Source: Euglena gracilis (taxonomy: Eukaryota > Euglenida > Euglenophyceae > Euglenales). Taken from it: 64,000 bases of DNA. Of the stretch, positions 1 through 12,201 are shown in pieces (the stretch's first letter is position 1; every line of letters starts with the position of its first letter). Under the pieces are notes generated by a model. The model saw nothing but the letters and a program-made list of their open reading frames with translations. It did no database searches and was not told the DNA's origin. Location of the stretch: positions 66,604,257 through 66,668,256 of the forward strand of contig CP154956.1 in NCBI GenBank assembly GCA_039621445.1, in the 5' to 3' direction. A program made the position numbers and the translations under genes.

Positions 1-584
1 ATACATACATACATACATACATACATACATACATACATACATACATACATACATACATACATACATACATACATACATACATACATACATACATACATAC
101 ATACATACATACATACATACATACATACATACATACATACATACATACATACATACATACATACATACATACATACATACATACATACATACATACATAC
201 ATACATACATACATACATACATACATACATACATACATACATACATACATACATACATACATACATACATACATACATACATACATACATACATACATAC
301 ATACATACATACATACATACATACATACATACATACATACATACATACATACATACATACATACACACATATATGCATGCATGCATGCATGCATGCATAC
401 ATAAATACATACATACATACATACATACATCCATCCATCCATCCATCCATCCATCCATCCATCCATCCATCCATCCATCCATCCATCCATCCATCCATCC
501 ATCCATCCATCCATACATACATACATACATACATACATACATACATACATTCATTCATACATACGTAAGTACGTACGTACATAA

Positions 585-648
<64 letters not shown>

Positions 649-708
649 GGACGGACGGACAGACGGATGGGCATCCGTCCATCCATTCGTCCATCCATTC
701 CATTCCAT

Positions 709-744
<36 letters not shown>

Positions 745-905
745 CCATCCACCCACCCATCCATCCATCCATCCATCCATCCATCCATCCATCCATCCAG
801 CCATCCATCCATTCATCCACCCATGGATACATCCATGGATGGATGTATGCATGTCAATCCATCCATCCATCCATGCACACATACATGCCCACACACATCA
901 TACGT
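1..905. repeat. Tetranucleotide microsatellite block
   Basis: Uninterrupted simple repeats. An (ATAC)n tract covers about 1-365, then a short ATGC/ATAC mix, (CCAT)n to about 515, ATAC again to about 575, (ACAG)n at about 585-665, and imperfect (CCAT)n to about 870. All six frames are open for long stretches and give repetitive peptides on both strands; these are artefacts of the repeat and not genes. Confidence 0.97.
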
Positions 906-1623
906 GCATTTCAATGTATACACATTTGGCAAGTGGGAAGTTTAGCCCCCCACCGGGTTGGGTACAGGAATGTGGGATTGTGAAAGGCGTGGGAAAGGGG
1001 AGGATGGTTAGGTCGGAAGTCAGGCCCGATATGATATGATGTGGTTATGCTTTCAGTTTTTGGAGCAGCGGATGACACTGACTGTACTTCTGACCTGTCA
1101 GAACTCGATGTACCATCGCCCCCCGTACCCCAAACCCAGCTCCTGCCTCAGAGCAGGAGCTTATTATTTTCTTATTGACCAAAAATTATTTTCTTTTGGA
1201 TCAAAAGCTAATTGGCAACTCATTTTTTTTTTGAGGGGGTGAGGGTATCTCGGGTATTCAGGAATTTCAAGTATGGTTGCTTAGGAATCTGGAAGGCTGC
1301 CCTCAACTTACATGGTGATGGGTCAACCCCCCCCCCCCCCCATTTGACCAATGGCCGGGCTCCTTCGAACCCCCAATTAGCCAATTGGGGGGGGGACAAT
1401 TAGGGGGGGGTACCTTGACCATTAGCCAATTGGGCTGACCCCCCCCCCCAATTGGCTAATGGACCGACCTTCGGGACCCCCAATTAGCCAATTGGGGGGG
1501 GGGGGCAATCAGGGGGGGATGAGGGTACACGAAGAGCCTGAAATTCAGTTCGAGACATAGTCAGTGCTGGTTCAAAAGGGATATGGTGAGATGTCCCTTG
1601 GTTTCTGGATGTCCTGGTTTCAG
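906..1623. other. Non-coding DNA with C/G tracts and short inverted repeats
   Basis: No gene is seen. Between about 1325 and 1520 the motif CCAATTAGCCAATTGG followed by a run of G recurs in both orientations, together with C and G runs of 8-15 bases. This could be a decayed C-tract-ended MITE like those further right, but I could not define ends or a target duplication. The last bases before 1624 are a plausible 3' splice site (TTTCAG). Confidence 0.5.
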
Positions 1624-4600
1624 GAAGCCCACGCTGCCCCCTCCACTGCAGTTGCTGGAGCAGCACACCGACCCCGAGCACCCGCTGTACATCGTGTCTC
1701 CGGGGGAGTTCTGGGCGATGCAGTTCCTGGTGGAGGTGCTCGGCATCCCCCGCCACCTCATCCTGCTGACCCCGAACCACATCATCTGGGAGATCTACTA
1801 CCCGACCTTGTACGTTTCTTTCGGCACGCTGTATTGGGCTCAGAGATTTTTCGAAAATTTCTGTATTTCTTTTTTAGCAGTTTGGACCGAATGGTGTCCA
1901 TTGCCATGCCACCACCCTTCTTCGAACCCTGCCCATCCCCCATCTTTAAAAGATCTCTGACTGGGTCCCCTACAAGGCAGAGAACGTTCCGTGGGGGCTG
2001 CAGAAGTTGCGGGAGAAGGTGTGGCAGCTTCAGATCTGAGCTTCAGCGCTGAAATTGATCTGTTCGATGGACCACTTTGATCGACAGACCAGGAGGTATT
2101 TGGATAACTTCTTTTGACCTTATGTCAAAATGGCACGAATGTGGGTAAGGTTTGACATGGGGCAGGGAGTGCATAGGTTGTTCTTGTAATGAAATGGGAC
2201 ATTTGTGTTTGAGGCTTGGGTTTGCATTACGGTTATTGTTTAGGATGACTGTTTTGGTGGGGTTACAGTAAGCTCCATCAGGGAAGAGTTGTTAGAATGG
2301 TGATTCGTTCATGCCTCGCCTTGGCAGTTCCAAGTGGTAAACCAGTGACTGCTGTTCTCGGAAATGCATTGGCATCATGTTTGCCCACAAAGCAGCCCTG
2401 GGACCACGCTGGGTTTTTTTTCAGGTGTTTGCGCGGCACCCTCTCCCAAAGCGGCCCGCCACAGCTCCTGGGGGTGGCGCTCGGGTGCTTTTCTCTGGGC
2501 ATCGGTTGGCTCGACTGCCACCGGTTCCCTGTGCCGACCCCGTCTGCTAGGAAGCCCATCTTTGTTGTCCCCTGTGGGCACCACTCCAAGGACCACACAC
2601 TTTTTCTTCCATCCAAATTATCAAACCTCTTCCGCAGGCTCTGGCCTCTGTTAATACAGCTGGGGTCGCTGGCCGTACCCATTCCCCAGATGAAGCCTTC
2701 CCCCAATATAAAGCCATTTTTCACTGTTGGGGCTGCCAGTTGGGGGTTGTTTTCGCAACCCAATGCCCAACCCAACCCAATGGTTTATTCCCAAAATGTA
2801 AAAAAAAATTCCATGTTTTTTTCCAGATAGGTCGCTCTCCTATATGTCAGCACCACCACCCCAATGCTTATTTGTATTTTCCCCAAATCAGCACTAAGTC
2901 CACTTCCATCCCAATCACACCCACTCCCATGTTTATCCATCTTTTCCAAACCATCACATGTTTTCTGGAAGATCGACATTTTCGACATAAGTTTGAAATG
3001 AAATGAGAAATGAAGAAAATGTTTTTCCACGAAGGATGATTTTTAAAAAGATGGCAAAGAACCAGGGGAGTGGTGCATGGACAAGGGCAGTATTAGACAA
3101 GGGGTGGTTGGGGGCAAGAAGGGTTAGGCATGAGTTGATGGTACTTCAGAGGCAGCCGATGCGTTGCGAGCGCTCCGACATCACTATGCCGGCCAACTTC
3201 ACCGCCCTGCTAGACACCCTGCAGCGGCTCGCCCCGAAGGCATTGTTCCAGACCGTGCGGTTTGAGGCCCTCCCGGTGGTGCAGCAGCTCCGCCTGGTTT
3301 GTGTGGGGGAGGAACCCTGTCTGACTGGGGAAAGGAGCAGAAACCAATTCTGAATCCAAGAAACCAAATTCCAACTCCAGACCTTGCTGCAGAGTTTATT
3401 TTGCCATCAGGGGGGACAGGAGTTACCGTCCATCATCCAACCATTTAATCTTGAGCGACGTTCACCAAGCTTTTGGTCAATTGACAACCCAGGATATTTT
3501 TTCGGGCGACCATGGTGAAGTTTTTTTCAGTAGGTTGGTATGTCCAAATGCCTATGCCTGTCATCATACCTTCATTTCATTGGACAGTTTAGGTGCGATG
3601 GCGCCCCTCGATTGAAAGAGGTTCTGAGAGTCCGAGCAGGGGGGGGGGGAATATGCAACTTGCATAATTTGCATTTTTTGCATAATCAGGTTTTTCTGAA
3701 ATTTGCATTTTTTTGCATTTTTTGCATTTTTTTTGCATAAAAAATTTTTGCCCTGGAAAATTTTTATGCAAAAAAAATGACTTTTGTGCTGCATTCCTAG
3801 CATCCGATATGTTTTCCATTTTCGTAAATGTCCTAAATGTCCGCTTTATTGATGTTCAATGGTGACCTGGAGGGACGATTTGCTTAGACTGAACGTGCAG
3901 GTGCCATTCATCAGGGGGGGGGAAATTGATATCCGCAATTTTTCCGCAATTTCCGCAATTTCCGCAATTTTCCGCAATTTTCCGCAATTTTCCGCAATTT
4001 TTCCGCAATTTCCGCAATTTTTCCACAATTTTTTTTGCATTTTTTTGCAGAATTTTTTTCCCACCACCGAAGATGGAAGATGAGCTCAGGCCATTCTTCA
4101 AATGGATCAACAGGTGTACTATTGTGTTTTGTCCCCCCCCCCCAAGTTTACCAATTTTTCTCACAGGTGCACCACTGGTCACAGGGTTAGGGTTATCACA
4201 GGGTTGCGATTGGGTGCGTCCTACCTGTGCATAGAACTTCAAGCGTGTTGATTTGTGCTCGCCTGCATCGACGTGGGTGTTCTGGTGTTCTGAACCTCAC
4301 AATTGAAAACTTTCTAAGTCCCCTCAAGCAGAAATGTGTATATTCCCGATATCAATTTTCCGCAATTTTTCCGCAATTTCCGCAATTTTTCCGCAATTTT
4401 TCCACAATTTTTCCGAAGGCCTCCGATATCAATTATCCCCCCCCCCTGCATTCATGTTGATTTTCAAAGCTTCAGTGTTTGCCGTTGTCTTCCAGGAGGT
4501 CTTCTTTGTGAATCATTGACAGGTACACCGGCATTGTCACATGTTTACGGATTTTAGGCAGCAAAACTCTGTTATATTCCAGCCTTCTCTCAGGGATTTT

Positions 4601-5071
4601 ATGTAAGTTGCAATTTTTTTTGCTTTTTTTTGCATTTTTTTTGACTTGCATATTTTCAAGGGCCAAGTTGCATATCCCCCCCCCCCCTGGTCCGAGGCAC
4701 CCCTTCCCTAATCGTTCCCCTTTCTGAGCTGGGTTTGATCCAAAGTCTGAAGATTCGTGGTGGGGTGAAGCATTCAGCAGCAAACAGTGGCATGTTCCTA
4801 TGGCCTGCAAACAAGGCCTCGACGGATCGCTTCGCTCCTGTTTGCTTCCAGGTGGCCCAGGCGGACGTCCTTGTGGGGCCGGCGGGGGGCAACCTCGTCA
4901 ACCTCCTGTTCATGCGGCCCGGCGCCAAGGTGCTGGAGCTGCTGTCCCACAACGCCACGGCGGGGCCCACCGACACCGAGCAGCTGTGCCGCATCGCGGG
5001 CCTCCAGTACGGGCGGCTGATGCCGACGCGCGACTGGGAGCGGAAGCTGCAGCCCATCTTTGAGGCCCCAG
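1624..5071 (+). CDS. GT61-like glycosyltransferase gene, 5' part (four exons seen)
   Basis: Four exons are recognisable: 1624-1813, 1953-2018, 3150-3296 and 4852-5071, each bounded by AG and GT and joining in compatible phase. The last two carry the strongest family signal. Exon 3150-3296 encodes the stretch around NFTALLDTLQRL and VRFEALPVVQQLRL. Exon 4852-5071 continues with VAQADVLVGPAGGNLVNLLF and MRPGAKVLELL. This matches the pattern of glycosyltransferase family 61 (plant xylosyl/arabinosyltransferases, animal EOGT and POMGNT2): a helix ending in Q-L-R, then ADVLVG-x-G-G-x-L-x-N-x-LFM-P-G, then V-x-E-L. Members act in the secretory pathway on glycoproteins or polysaccharides. The usual GT61 sequence has HGAGL where this has AGGNL, so the family is likely but activity is not shown. 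The first exon and start codon were not found. The gene probably continues past element D into 16637-23513. Confidence 0.66.
3637..4689. mobile_element. Outer MITE, CAGG(n)-ended, carrying a nested MITE
   Basis: The element begins CAGG(n)AATATGCAACTTG at 3637 and ends with the inverse (CAAGTTGCATATC(n)CTG) at 4689. It is flanked on both sides by the 7-bp duplication GTCCGAG (3630-3636 and 4690-4696). The sub-terminal sequence is built from repeats of TTTGCAT. It encodes nothing and lies in the intron between the exons ending at 3296 and starting at 4852. Without the nested copy it is about 510 bp. The CAGG ends recall hAT elements, but hAT duplications are 8 bp, so superfamily is uncertain. 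Confidence 0.8.
3912..4448. mobile_element. Inner MITE nested in the 3637-4689 element
   Basis: Starts CAGG(n)AAATTGATATCCGC and ends with the inverse (GATATCAATTATC(n)CTG). It is flanked by the 7-bp duplication CATTCAT (3905-3911 and 4449-4455). Both ends contain runs of (TTTCCGCAA)n-like repeats. End structure and duplication length match the outer element, but the sub-terminal sequence differs, so these are two families of one group. Confidence 0.82.
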
Positions 5072-6650
5072 GTGACCCCCGCTGGGTCTTATGTGCAGTG
5101 TGGTTGTGTGTTGACACCTCCCGGTCGGTGGATCTGCCCCAAATTTCCATGGATGTGTGTTTTGCACTGATGGACCAGCAGCCAGAAAAACAATGATAAG
5201 TGTGGTCTCCTCATGTGTCATTGTACAGTCTCAGACCTTTCATTTGTGTCTTTTGCACCGGGGTATTTTTTGCTCGGGGGCAAGCAGGAAGAATTTTTTT
5301 TCAAAAAAACTCCCCCCAAAACTATTTGTTTTCCAAGTCTTGCCCTTATCATGCTTGGGCAAACAGTTGAGTTGTTCTCTTTCTGAATGAACATTGGCTG
5401 TCCATGGCTCTGCAGTGGCTCCCCCCCCAACCGCTGCTGATTGCGTCTCTCTCAGCCACAAACTTGAAGATGTGTTCCGGAGGTCATTTTATCAAAACAA
5501 GGGGGGGGAGTTAGCAAGAAGGGGGTCATTAAAAACGAAAGCTTGCAAAACCTGCAAAAAATGCACGCAAGTAAGTTGTATTGAGATTGCTCCATTGCTT
5601 CAGGAGTTCCTCCAGAGTGGACGATATTAGGATGAATGTAAATACAAATTATTGTTCAGAATGCACCACTTTGCAAAATAAGTCATGTTACACAAGGAAG
5701 TGGCAAGTATCTTTCCAAGCCCATCAAGCAAAAGGAAACATTTAAAAAAGTGCACAAACTTTCAAACCACTCAAACATAAAAATCTTGATGTCAAATCAG
5801 AACACACGACGTGCAAACTTGCATTGTTGCAGGGTTGAAATGGAATGCCCAAATTTGGATTATCTGGGAAATTTTCGGTGTGAATTTTTCCAAAAATATG
5901 AGGGCAAGAATTATTAGACAAATTGAAAAATACCAATTTTCCAACTGTTGGAGCATTCAAAATATTCCTTATGCAAAAAATGTTGAATTTTGAAGGGAAA
6001 TCTGCTCATATTTAAAACTATGAATTATGCAAAACGTTCCTCATTATGCAACTGGCATTCTATTCTCTTTTGTTGTTGTTCGCCCCTGCTTACAAGACTT
6101 TATGAGCAGGGCGTTTCTGAGAAAATTTGACCCCCCGGAGGTACAGCCAGCCAGCAGCCCCAGAACCTCTCTCTCTCCCCCCCATCGACGAGTTTTATTT
6201 GTTTTGTAGCTGCCAGCGGCTGGGTGGCAACAGATTTTGGTTTTCAGGGTGCAAAAATGGGCAAATAGTAGGCAAACTGGGCTGGATTTTGGCTGTCCAG
6301 GGTAACTTTTTAGGTCAAAAATTGACTTTTTGCACAAATATCAGTTTTTTTTGCCATTTTTGCAGTTTCGACTTTTTGGTTGTTTTTTTTTTTGGCATTT
6401 CGACCCAAGGCAGGGTCTGGGGGGGGGGTCAGCCAGCAGCCTTCTTCCAGCCAGCCCAAGTTTTCCAGCCAATGAGCTGGACCCCCGGGGCCCCCAGCAC
6501 GCCCTGTTTATGAGATTCTAACAACTTTGACACAAAACAAACTAAGGTCGGTCCAGAAAACGCATGGAGTTTACAATCAAAGCCCTTCGGACCAGCATTG
6601 TGGCTTTGCAAAGAATTCCCTTTCCTCAGGAAGGGAATTTCATTCCAAGT
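5072..6650. other. Intron sequence, no exon seen
   Basis: AT-rich DNA with T and A runs between the GT61 exon ending at 5071 (donor GTGACC) and element D. No open stretch here has convincing coding character or paired splice sites. It ends with the 7-bp target site GAACCGC (6651-6657) of element D. Confidence 0.55.
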
Positions 6651-6657
6651 GAACCGC

Positions 6658-6682
6658 TTAGACGGCCGGGAATGCACTTTTC
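6658..6682 (+). repeat. Left terminal inverted repeat of element D
   Basis: Perfect 25-bp match to the inverse of 16561-16585; the match stops at the next base. Preceded by target duplication GAACCGC. Confidence 0.93.
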
Positions 6683-7888
6683 ACTTTTTGCCTAAGTTTG
6701 CGCACCTGCGCATTCTTTTTTGACCGAGTGAGCCACTACCACCCGACGGGGCGGCCGACCCGACAAGCCGAGGTGATCGAGAGCAAAGGTGTACCACGAC
6801 TTCCGGCGTCCGAGGATTTTTTTTGGGGAATCCGACTTTTTTGACTTTGAGGAGACATGTTTTTGACCTCCGCCGGCCGGGGGAAACACGTCGTCAAGCG
6901 AAGGCGGTGCGACACGAAATGCTGTTTTTCGGGGCGGCACCCTCGTCCGGTGAAGGCATGACACCCGCCGGCTCCCCCCATTCCCCAGTGGCCTCGGTAT
7001 TGCGCAGGTGCGCATTCACCCTCCCCCCACCCCAGCTTTTATTTTGATTTGGAGGCAAAGCAGGGGCCTTTGGCTGGAGACGCCCTTCCCTCCCTTGCCG
7101 GTCCCATCCCTTACCTTCCCTCGCTGTCCTTTGGTCCTTGGTCCGATATAGGGGGGAGGGGGAGGGAGTGTGCCAGGGGTATAGAGGGGGAGGTGTGCAG
7201 GGGTTGAGAGGTGGGCGGTCCGACACACGATTGGAGCAGCGTGGATATGGTTTGCCGGGGGTATAGGTTGACGGAGGGGTGTGACAGGGTCCCATGGCCC
7301 CACAGGGGATCACCGAGGCACGCCCGTGCCCCGCACACACTGCGGCCCTCTGGCAGCACGCCTGCGCCGCCCGACGCCCCGCCGCTGCCGGCCCCGGCGC
7401 AGCGCTGGACGCGCTGGTAGGTGCACTCCCCTTGGCCTTTGTGTCTCCCCCGTGGGGAGAGGGAGGGGTGTGCCCGCACCTGGCCCATCTCCCAGGGGTG
7501 CACCCCCGAGTGGCCTCGGGTGTGCCACCCTGGGGCAGTGGACCGCCTAAGTGTACGCTTGGGGTGTGTGCTGCTGACCGGTGTGCGTGCACCGCGCGGT
7601 AAACCAAATCCAAAAGGCATGCATGATTCAGGAGAGGGGATGAATTTGCTTGTGCGCATTCTTTTGGCCCGGACGCTGTGTGCACCGTGTGTACCCACCG
7701 GCGGCTATGTCGACTGTGCACGCGAGAGGGGTTGACAGAATGGGAGGGAATTGTCTGGGGAAGAGAGGGGTGTGCATGGGAAAACAATGCGCATGTGCGC
7801 AATCAGCACACTGTGAGTAGAAGAATGCGCGCATGCGCAATGTTGCACTGGGCTGGGAGTCTAAAGAGGAGTGCACCCCCCTGTGGTC
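6683..7888. other. Element D left flank, no secure gene
   Basis: Carries palindrome copies near 6699, 7001, 7787 and 7824 and a half copy near 7651. Minus-strand open stretches at about 6900-7800 are long but proline-rich and low complexity. One segment near 7290-7430 is GC-rich and could be an exon in either direction, but I found no consistent splice pairing, so no gene is called. Confidence 0.45.
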
Positions 7889-10800
7889 TCACTTCTCCTT
7901 CCGCGGCGGCGGGAAGGGCAGCAGGGTGAACTTGCTCGTCCGCTCCTGCAGGGTGGACCGCGCTGCGGGGGACTGCTGCTGCTGGGGGCCGCGGGCTGGG
8001 GACTGGGCTGGGGATCGGGCACCGGCCGGGGGCTGCGGGCTCGGGGAGGGGGACTGGCTGGAGGAGTGGGAGGCGCGGGCGCTGCTGCTGGGGACGTTGC
8101 CGCCCGGCGGGTCCTCAGGGCGGCTGGGGCTTGGGCTGGGGCTGGAGAGCAGGGAGGTCCTCCGCTTGCGGGGTGGCGTCGCCTCCGGCTCCTCCTCCTG
8201 CGTACCACGCTTCTTCTTTCTTGGGGGTGAGGGCCTCCGGGGCGGGGGGACGGTCTTGCCCGCGGGGCGCCGGATCATGCCGAGGGGTGGGGGGCCGCTG
8301 GGCTACTTGGGGACGGGGCGGGGCGGGGGGGGAGTGGGCTCTGGGGCCTCCACCTCCCCTGGGGGCACTGGGACCATGGGCTGTCTTACTCCACCACGGC
8401 CTCTGGCTCCACCGCAGCCTGGGCGGCCCCCTGCTCCCCCTCCCCCTCCTCGCCACCCTCGCCCTCCACCACCTGTGCGCAGGCTTCCTCTGGGCCTTCC
8501 GGGCCCTCGGGCTCCGCCTCCGCCTCGGCCTCCTCCCCCTCTGCGTAGCTGGGGTGCGACGACAGCGGTGATGACCCTCCACTGGCACCTGGCCCTCCTC
8601 TTCCTCACCCTCTTCATCCTCCTCCTCCTCATCCGACGTGAACACCGGTGGGGGCCGCCCCTCCTCCCTGGCGATGTTCCTCCGGATCCGCCGCTCGTAG
8701 ATCCGGGCCGTGCGCAGCAGGGACTCAGGCACCCCCTGGGAGGTGCTGGGCTTGGGTCGGGCCTTGGGCTTGGCCTTGGCCTTCCCTCGCTGTGCGGCCC
8801 GCTTGGCCGCCCGCTCCTTCTTCTTTTCCGATTGTCGCTGGACAGCCTCCTTCCAGGCCTGAGCCTCCGTCGCCTTCACCTCCAGCAGCTGCTTCAGCAC
8901 CTCGGACTCCACCACCGTCCACAGCGGCTCGGACTTCTCCACGGCGTCCTGCAGCTGCTTCCACAGCCCGGTGTTGTCCACCGGGCAGGCCTCCTGCACC
9001 GCGTGCCGGATGTGCTCGGTGTACTCCACCGGCTGCACGTTCTCCTTCCCCGTCAGGACCGCCACCATGTGCGCGGGGTCGGGCGTCCAGTTGAGGAGGT
9101 GACCCACCCGCACCGCCGAGGGGAGCTGGAGGAGGAGGAAGCTGTCCACCTCCACCGGGCGCCGGACAGCGCGGCGCCACAGCCCAGTGCAGCGCGTCGG
9201 GGGAGCCGTTGGACTCGCGGTCCCAGAGGATGACGGGAGGGACCTGAGCAGGGGTAGCAAAGGGGGTAGGTATTGCGCAGGTGCGCATTCGAACATCATA
9301 TGGAATGCCAACAGGGATATGGGATGCAACATTTTTCAAACGCAAATAAGAATGCGCACATGCGCAATCATCCCAATGAAGGGAGGATTGCGCAGGTGCG
9401 CATTCACGGCCAGGGATCCATCCAAGCACTCTCCAGGCGAATTATGCATCCAGACTCACGGCGTTTATGTAATGGCATTGACTCAGAGGTTCAGGGACGG
9501 GGTCGCAGACACATACCTTGAGCCTGTCCAGCTCCGTGTTGTGCAGGAGGATGTGGAGGGAGAACTTCACCGGCCGGTGGCGCTGCGCCCCGAACTCCAC
9601 CACCTCGGTCCTCACCCAGCAGTCCACATGCAGCCGGTGCTTGGTGGCCACCCGCCGGTGGATGTGCTCCACCGTGGCCAGCGCCAGCGCCGGCGGCCCG
9701 AACACCACCACGGGGACGTCGTCCGCCACGACGTACATTTGCGGCGCGATCGCCACCCCCCTCTCCGCCTGCACCACCACCATCCGCACCCTAGCCTGCT
9801 CTGCCTGCATCGGCACCCCCGCCTCCGACGCCGCCGAGTAACAAAACACCCTAGCCAGGGTCTTCTGCTGCCCCTGGACCTCCCGCGCGTAGTCCACGCA
9901 GGCCAGGTGCGCCGGGTCCTCCGTCACCACCACCTTCGGTCTCGGGCGCGGGGCGGCCAGGCTCTCCCGCAGCGCCTCGAACTTCACCGACGTCCAGACC
10001 TCGGCGGTGGCCAGCGCCGTGAAGGGCGGGCACGTCGCGTCCTCCCGCCACTCCCAGCGCCCGAGCCGCACGACCAGGTGGCGGAGTGCGACGGCCTCCT
10101 TGAATCTCCGTCTGGCAGCCCAGTCCTCAACTGCGAGGGGCAGGGCACGGGAGTGGTGGGGAGAATGCGCAGGTGCGCAATCGAACCATAACATGCAGTA
10201 CACCCCACACAGAGCAATCAATGTCCAGAGCATGATGCATCCATAACATTAGATGGGACAAAATGCAAACGTGGGTGGGTGACAGAAGCACACCAACGTC
10301 CGGGTGGATGAAGTGGTTGGCCTCCGTCCAGTGGAAGTTGACCCACATCTCCAGGCAGGCGTCACTCACCGCCTTCTCGAAGTCCTGCAGCTTGGGCCTC
10401 TCCCCCAGCAGCGCCAGCACCACCGCTGCCCGTGCCTCCGGCGTCATCAGCATCCGCAGCGACCGCAGCGCCGACACCGCCAGGCCCTTCTTCGTCGCCT
10501 CCAGCTTCCGCAGCGCCTCGATGGCCTGCTGCCCCAGCTGCTCCACCCAGCGCTGGAGGGGGCCGTACGCCTTGGTGGCCGTGTCCTGAGTGTGAGAGGC
10601 GGGAGGCAGGTTCATGGTCATTCCAAAGAAAGGGCCAAATGCGCACATGCGCATTCTTCTCTTATGTGAGAAGAATGCGCATGTGCGCAATCATGTGATG
10701 CCACACACAGGCTGTTGCATTCCATCTCCCGTACTCTGACCACCCACATTGCATCATCATCCATTACTCCCATAGAGCACAAAGCACACCGTCTTCTGTG

Positions 10801-11650
10801 TCCGGTCGTACCCCGTCTTCCGCAGCGCCACCGCCAGCCTCACCTTCGGGTTGGCCTCCGCCCGCACGTCGTCGCCCAGCAGCAGCGCCGCGAAGCTGCT
10901 GAGGGGGAGGCCGTGGACCTGCATCTGCTGCGCCTGGTTGTCGCCGCCAGCCAGCTGCCGCATCGCCACCGGGGTGCCGTGCTTCAGCACCCTCGCTAGC
11001 ACCCACCGGTACTGCTCCGGCACCTCCCGCCGCTCCTTCAGGAAGTCCTCCGCCATCTTCTTCAGCGCCGCCGTCATGTGCTGCCCGCCGACCACCACGT
11101 ACTCCCGGTCTGTGACGAGACGTACGAGGCAGGCAGGGGGGTGGAAAGAAACTGCAAGCCAGGTATGGATGCCAAAACCAGTGCATGTTTGCGCGGGTGC
11201 GCATTCCTCATTTCACTCAATGCATATCCATCCATAAATTCACCATGCAAAGCAACTCACAACCAAAACAATGCGCACGTGCGCAAACACACCGATGGTG
11301 TCCGCCGCCCACACCACGACTCTCTGCACGGTGGTGGGGGGGTTGGTGCGCATCGCCTCGTAGACGCGGTCCACGTCCTCCGCCACCAAGGACCGCACCT
11401 GTCCCTCTCTGCAGGCCAGGTCGAAGCGCACCTTGGTGAGCTCGATGCGCTGCTCTCCCGGCAGCAGCCAGTCTTCCGGCCTCCCGCCCGCCCAACTCGC
11501 GATGGCCTCCACCACACGCTTCTTCTTCTTCCTCCGCCTCTCCGCCTCCGCTTCCTCCTCCTCCCCCTCTGCCGGGCCTTGGGTGGGGGGTGCCTCGAGG
11601 GGCTCCGGCACGTCGGGGGCTGAGGGGGCTGGCGATGGGGGGCGGGACAT
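7889..11650 (-). CDS. Element D gene 2: spliced protein of unknown function
   Basis: Read on the minus strand the exons are 11650-11293, 11109-10790, 10585-10294, 10130-9517 and from 9243 onward. Every junction has GT and AG, and codon phase carries through all four introns (1, 0, 1, 0), which is strong support. The start ATG at 11650 leads into a Pro-rich then Glu/Ala-rich segment and KKKKR. The body has no motif I recognise. It includes the segment VVVTEDPAHL and a hydrophobic run around VVVFGPPALALATV. The last exon moves into a Lys/Ala/Arg segment (KAKAKPKARPKP), an acidic run of about 20 Glu/Asp, and a Ser/Pro/Arg-rich tail with PRKKKR and PPRKRR ending at 7889. The tails suggest nuclear localisation. 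One base appears missing or extra near 9185 and again near 8575, or an intron lies there. It may be an accessory transposition protein. Confidence 0.62.
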
Positions 11651-12201
11651 GGGGGTGCCGGTGCCCTGCAGTCGAGAAATGGTACATCACTCTCTGTGTA
11701 CGGGGCGGCAACCCCTATAGCCCTCAGTTCATTTATTTGAATTGATGCATCCCCCAAGTCCTCCCGAGGAAAAAACCATCCAAAATGATTTTTTTTTAAG
11801 CATGCCTCTGAAAGGGCCAGAAAAGGCGATTTCGACAGCGGCGGCGCCTCCTGCGGTGCCGATTTTCGGAACAGGTCAGGGGAAGTAGAAATATTTTGGA
11901 TGCACAATTTTGAAAAGTCCTGAGGTTTTGTTTTTGTCGAAAATCACTGAACAAAATTACACCCTCTGACGTGTGCAATGCCAGTCGCGCAGAATCGCGT
12001 AATGTACGCGGAGGTTTTTTGGCTGAAAAATTCGTGCCCAGCTGCCCGAAACGAGGCTCCGCAAGACCCGGGGGCTCCGCCCCGGTGTTCGGCACATTTG
12101 GGGGCACCCCCCAGGCCTCCCAATCGTTCCAGAACGTCGGATGAGTGCAGCGCCTCCGTGTCCCGGGTGGTGGGGTGTCCCGCTCGGTACGGGGCCCCAG
12201 C

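Noticed and set aside
373-945. Open frames in the ATAC/CCAT repeats encoding His/Ile/Pro repeats
   Set aside because: Every frame of these tetranucleotide repeats lacks stops. The peptides are pure repeat translation on both strands.
2278-2775. 165-codon minus-strand frame in the GT61 gene region
   Set aside because: It lies in an intron of the plus-strand gene, has no matching splice partner and no recognisable motif.
6894-7802. 302-codon minus-strand frame at the left of element D
   Set aside because: It is Pro/Ser/His-rich, starts in a palindrome copy (MRTCA...), and crosses low-complexity DNA. No splice signals or motif support it.
7824-7841. NRF-1 type transcription factor site (GCGCATGCGC)
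   Set aside because: This one copy fits, but nearly all others have two bases between the half sites, so the NRF-1 consensus does not describe the family.
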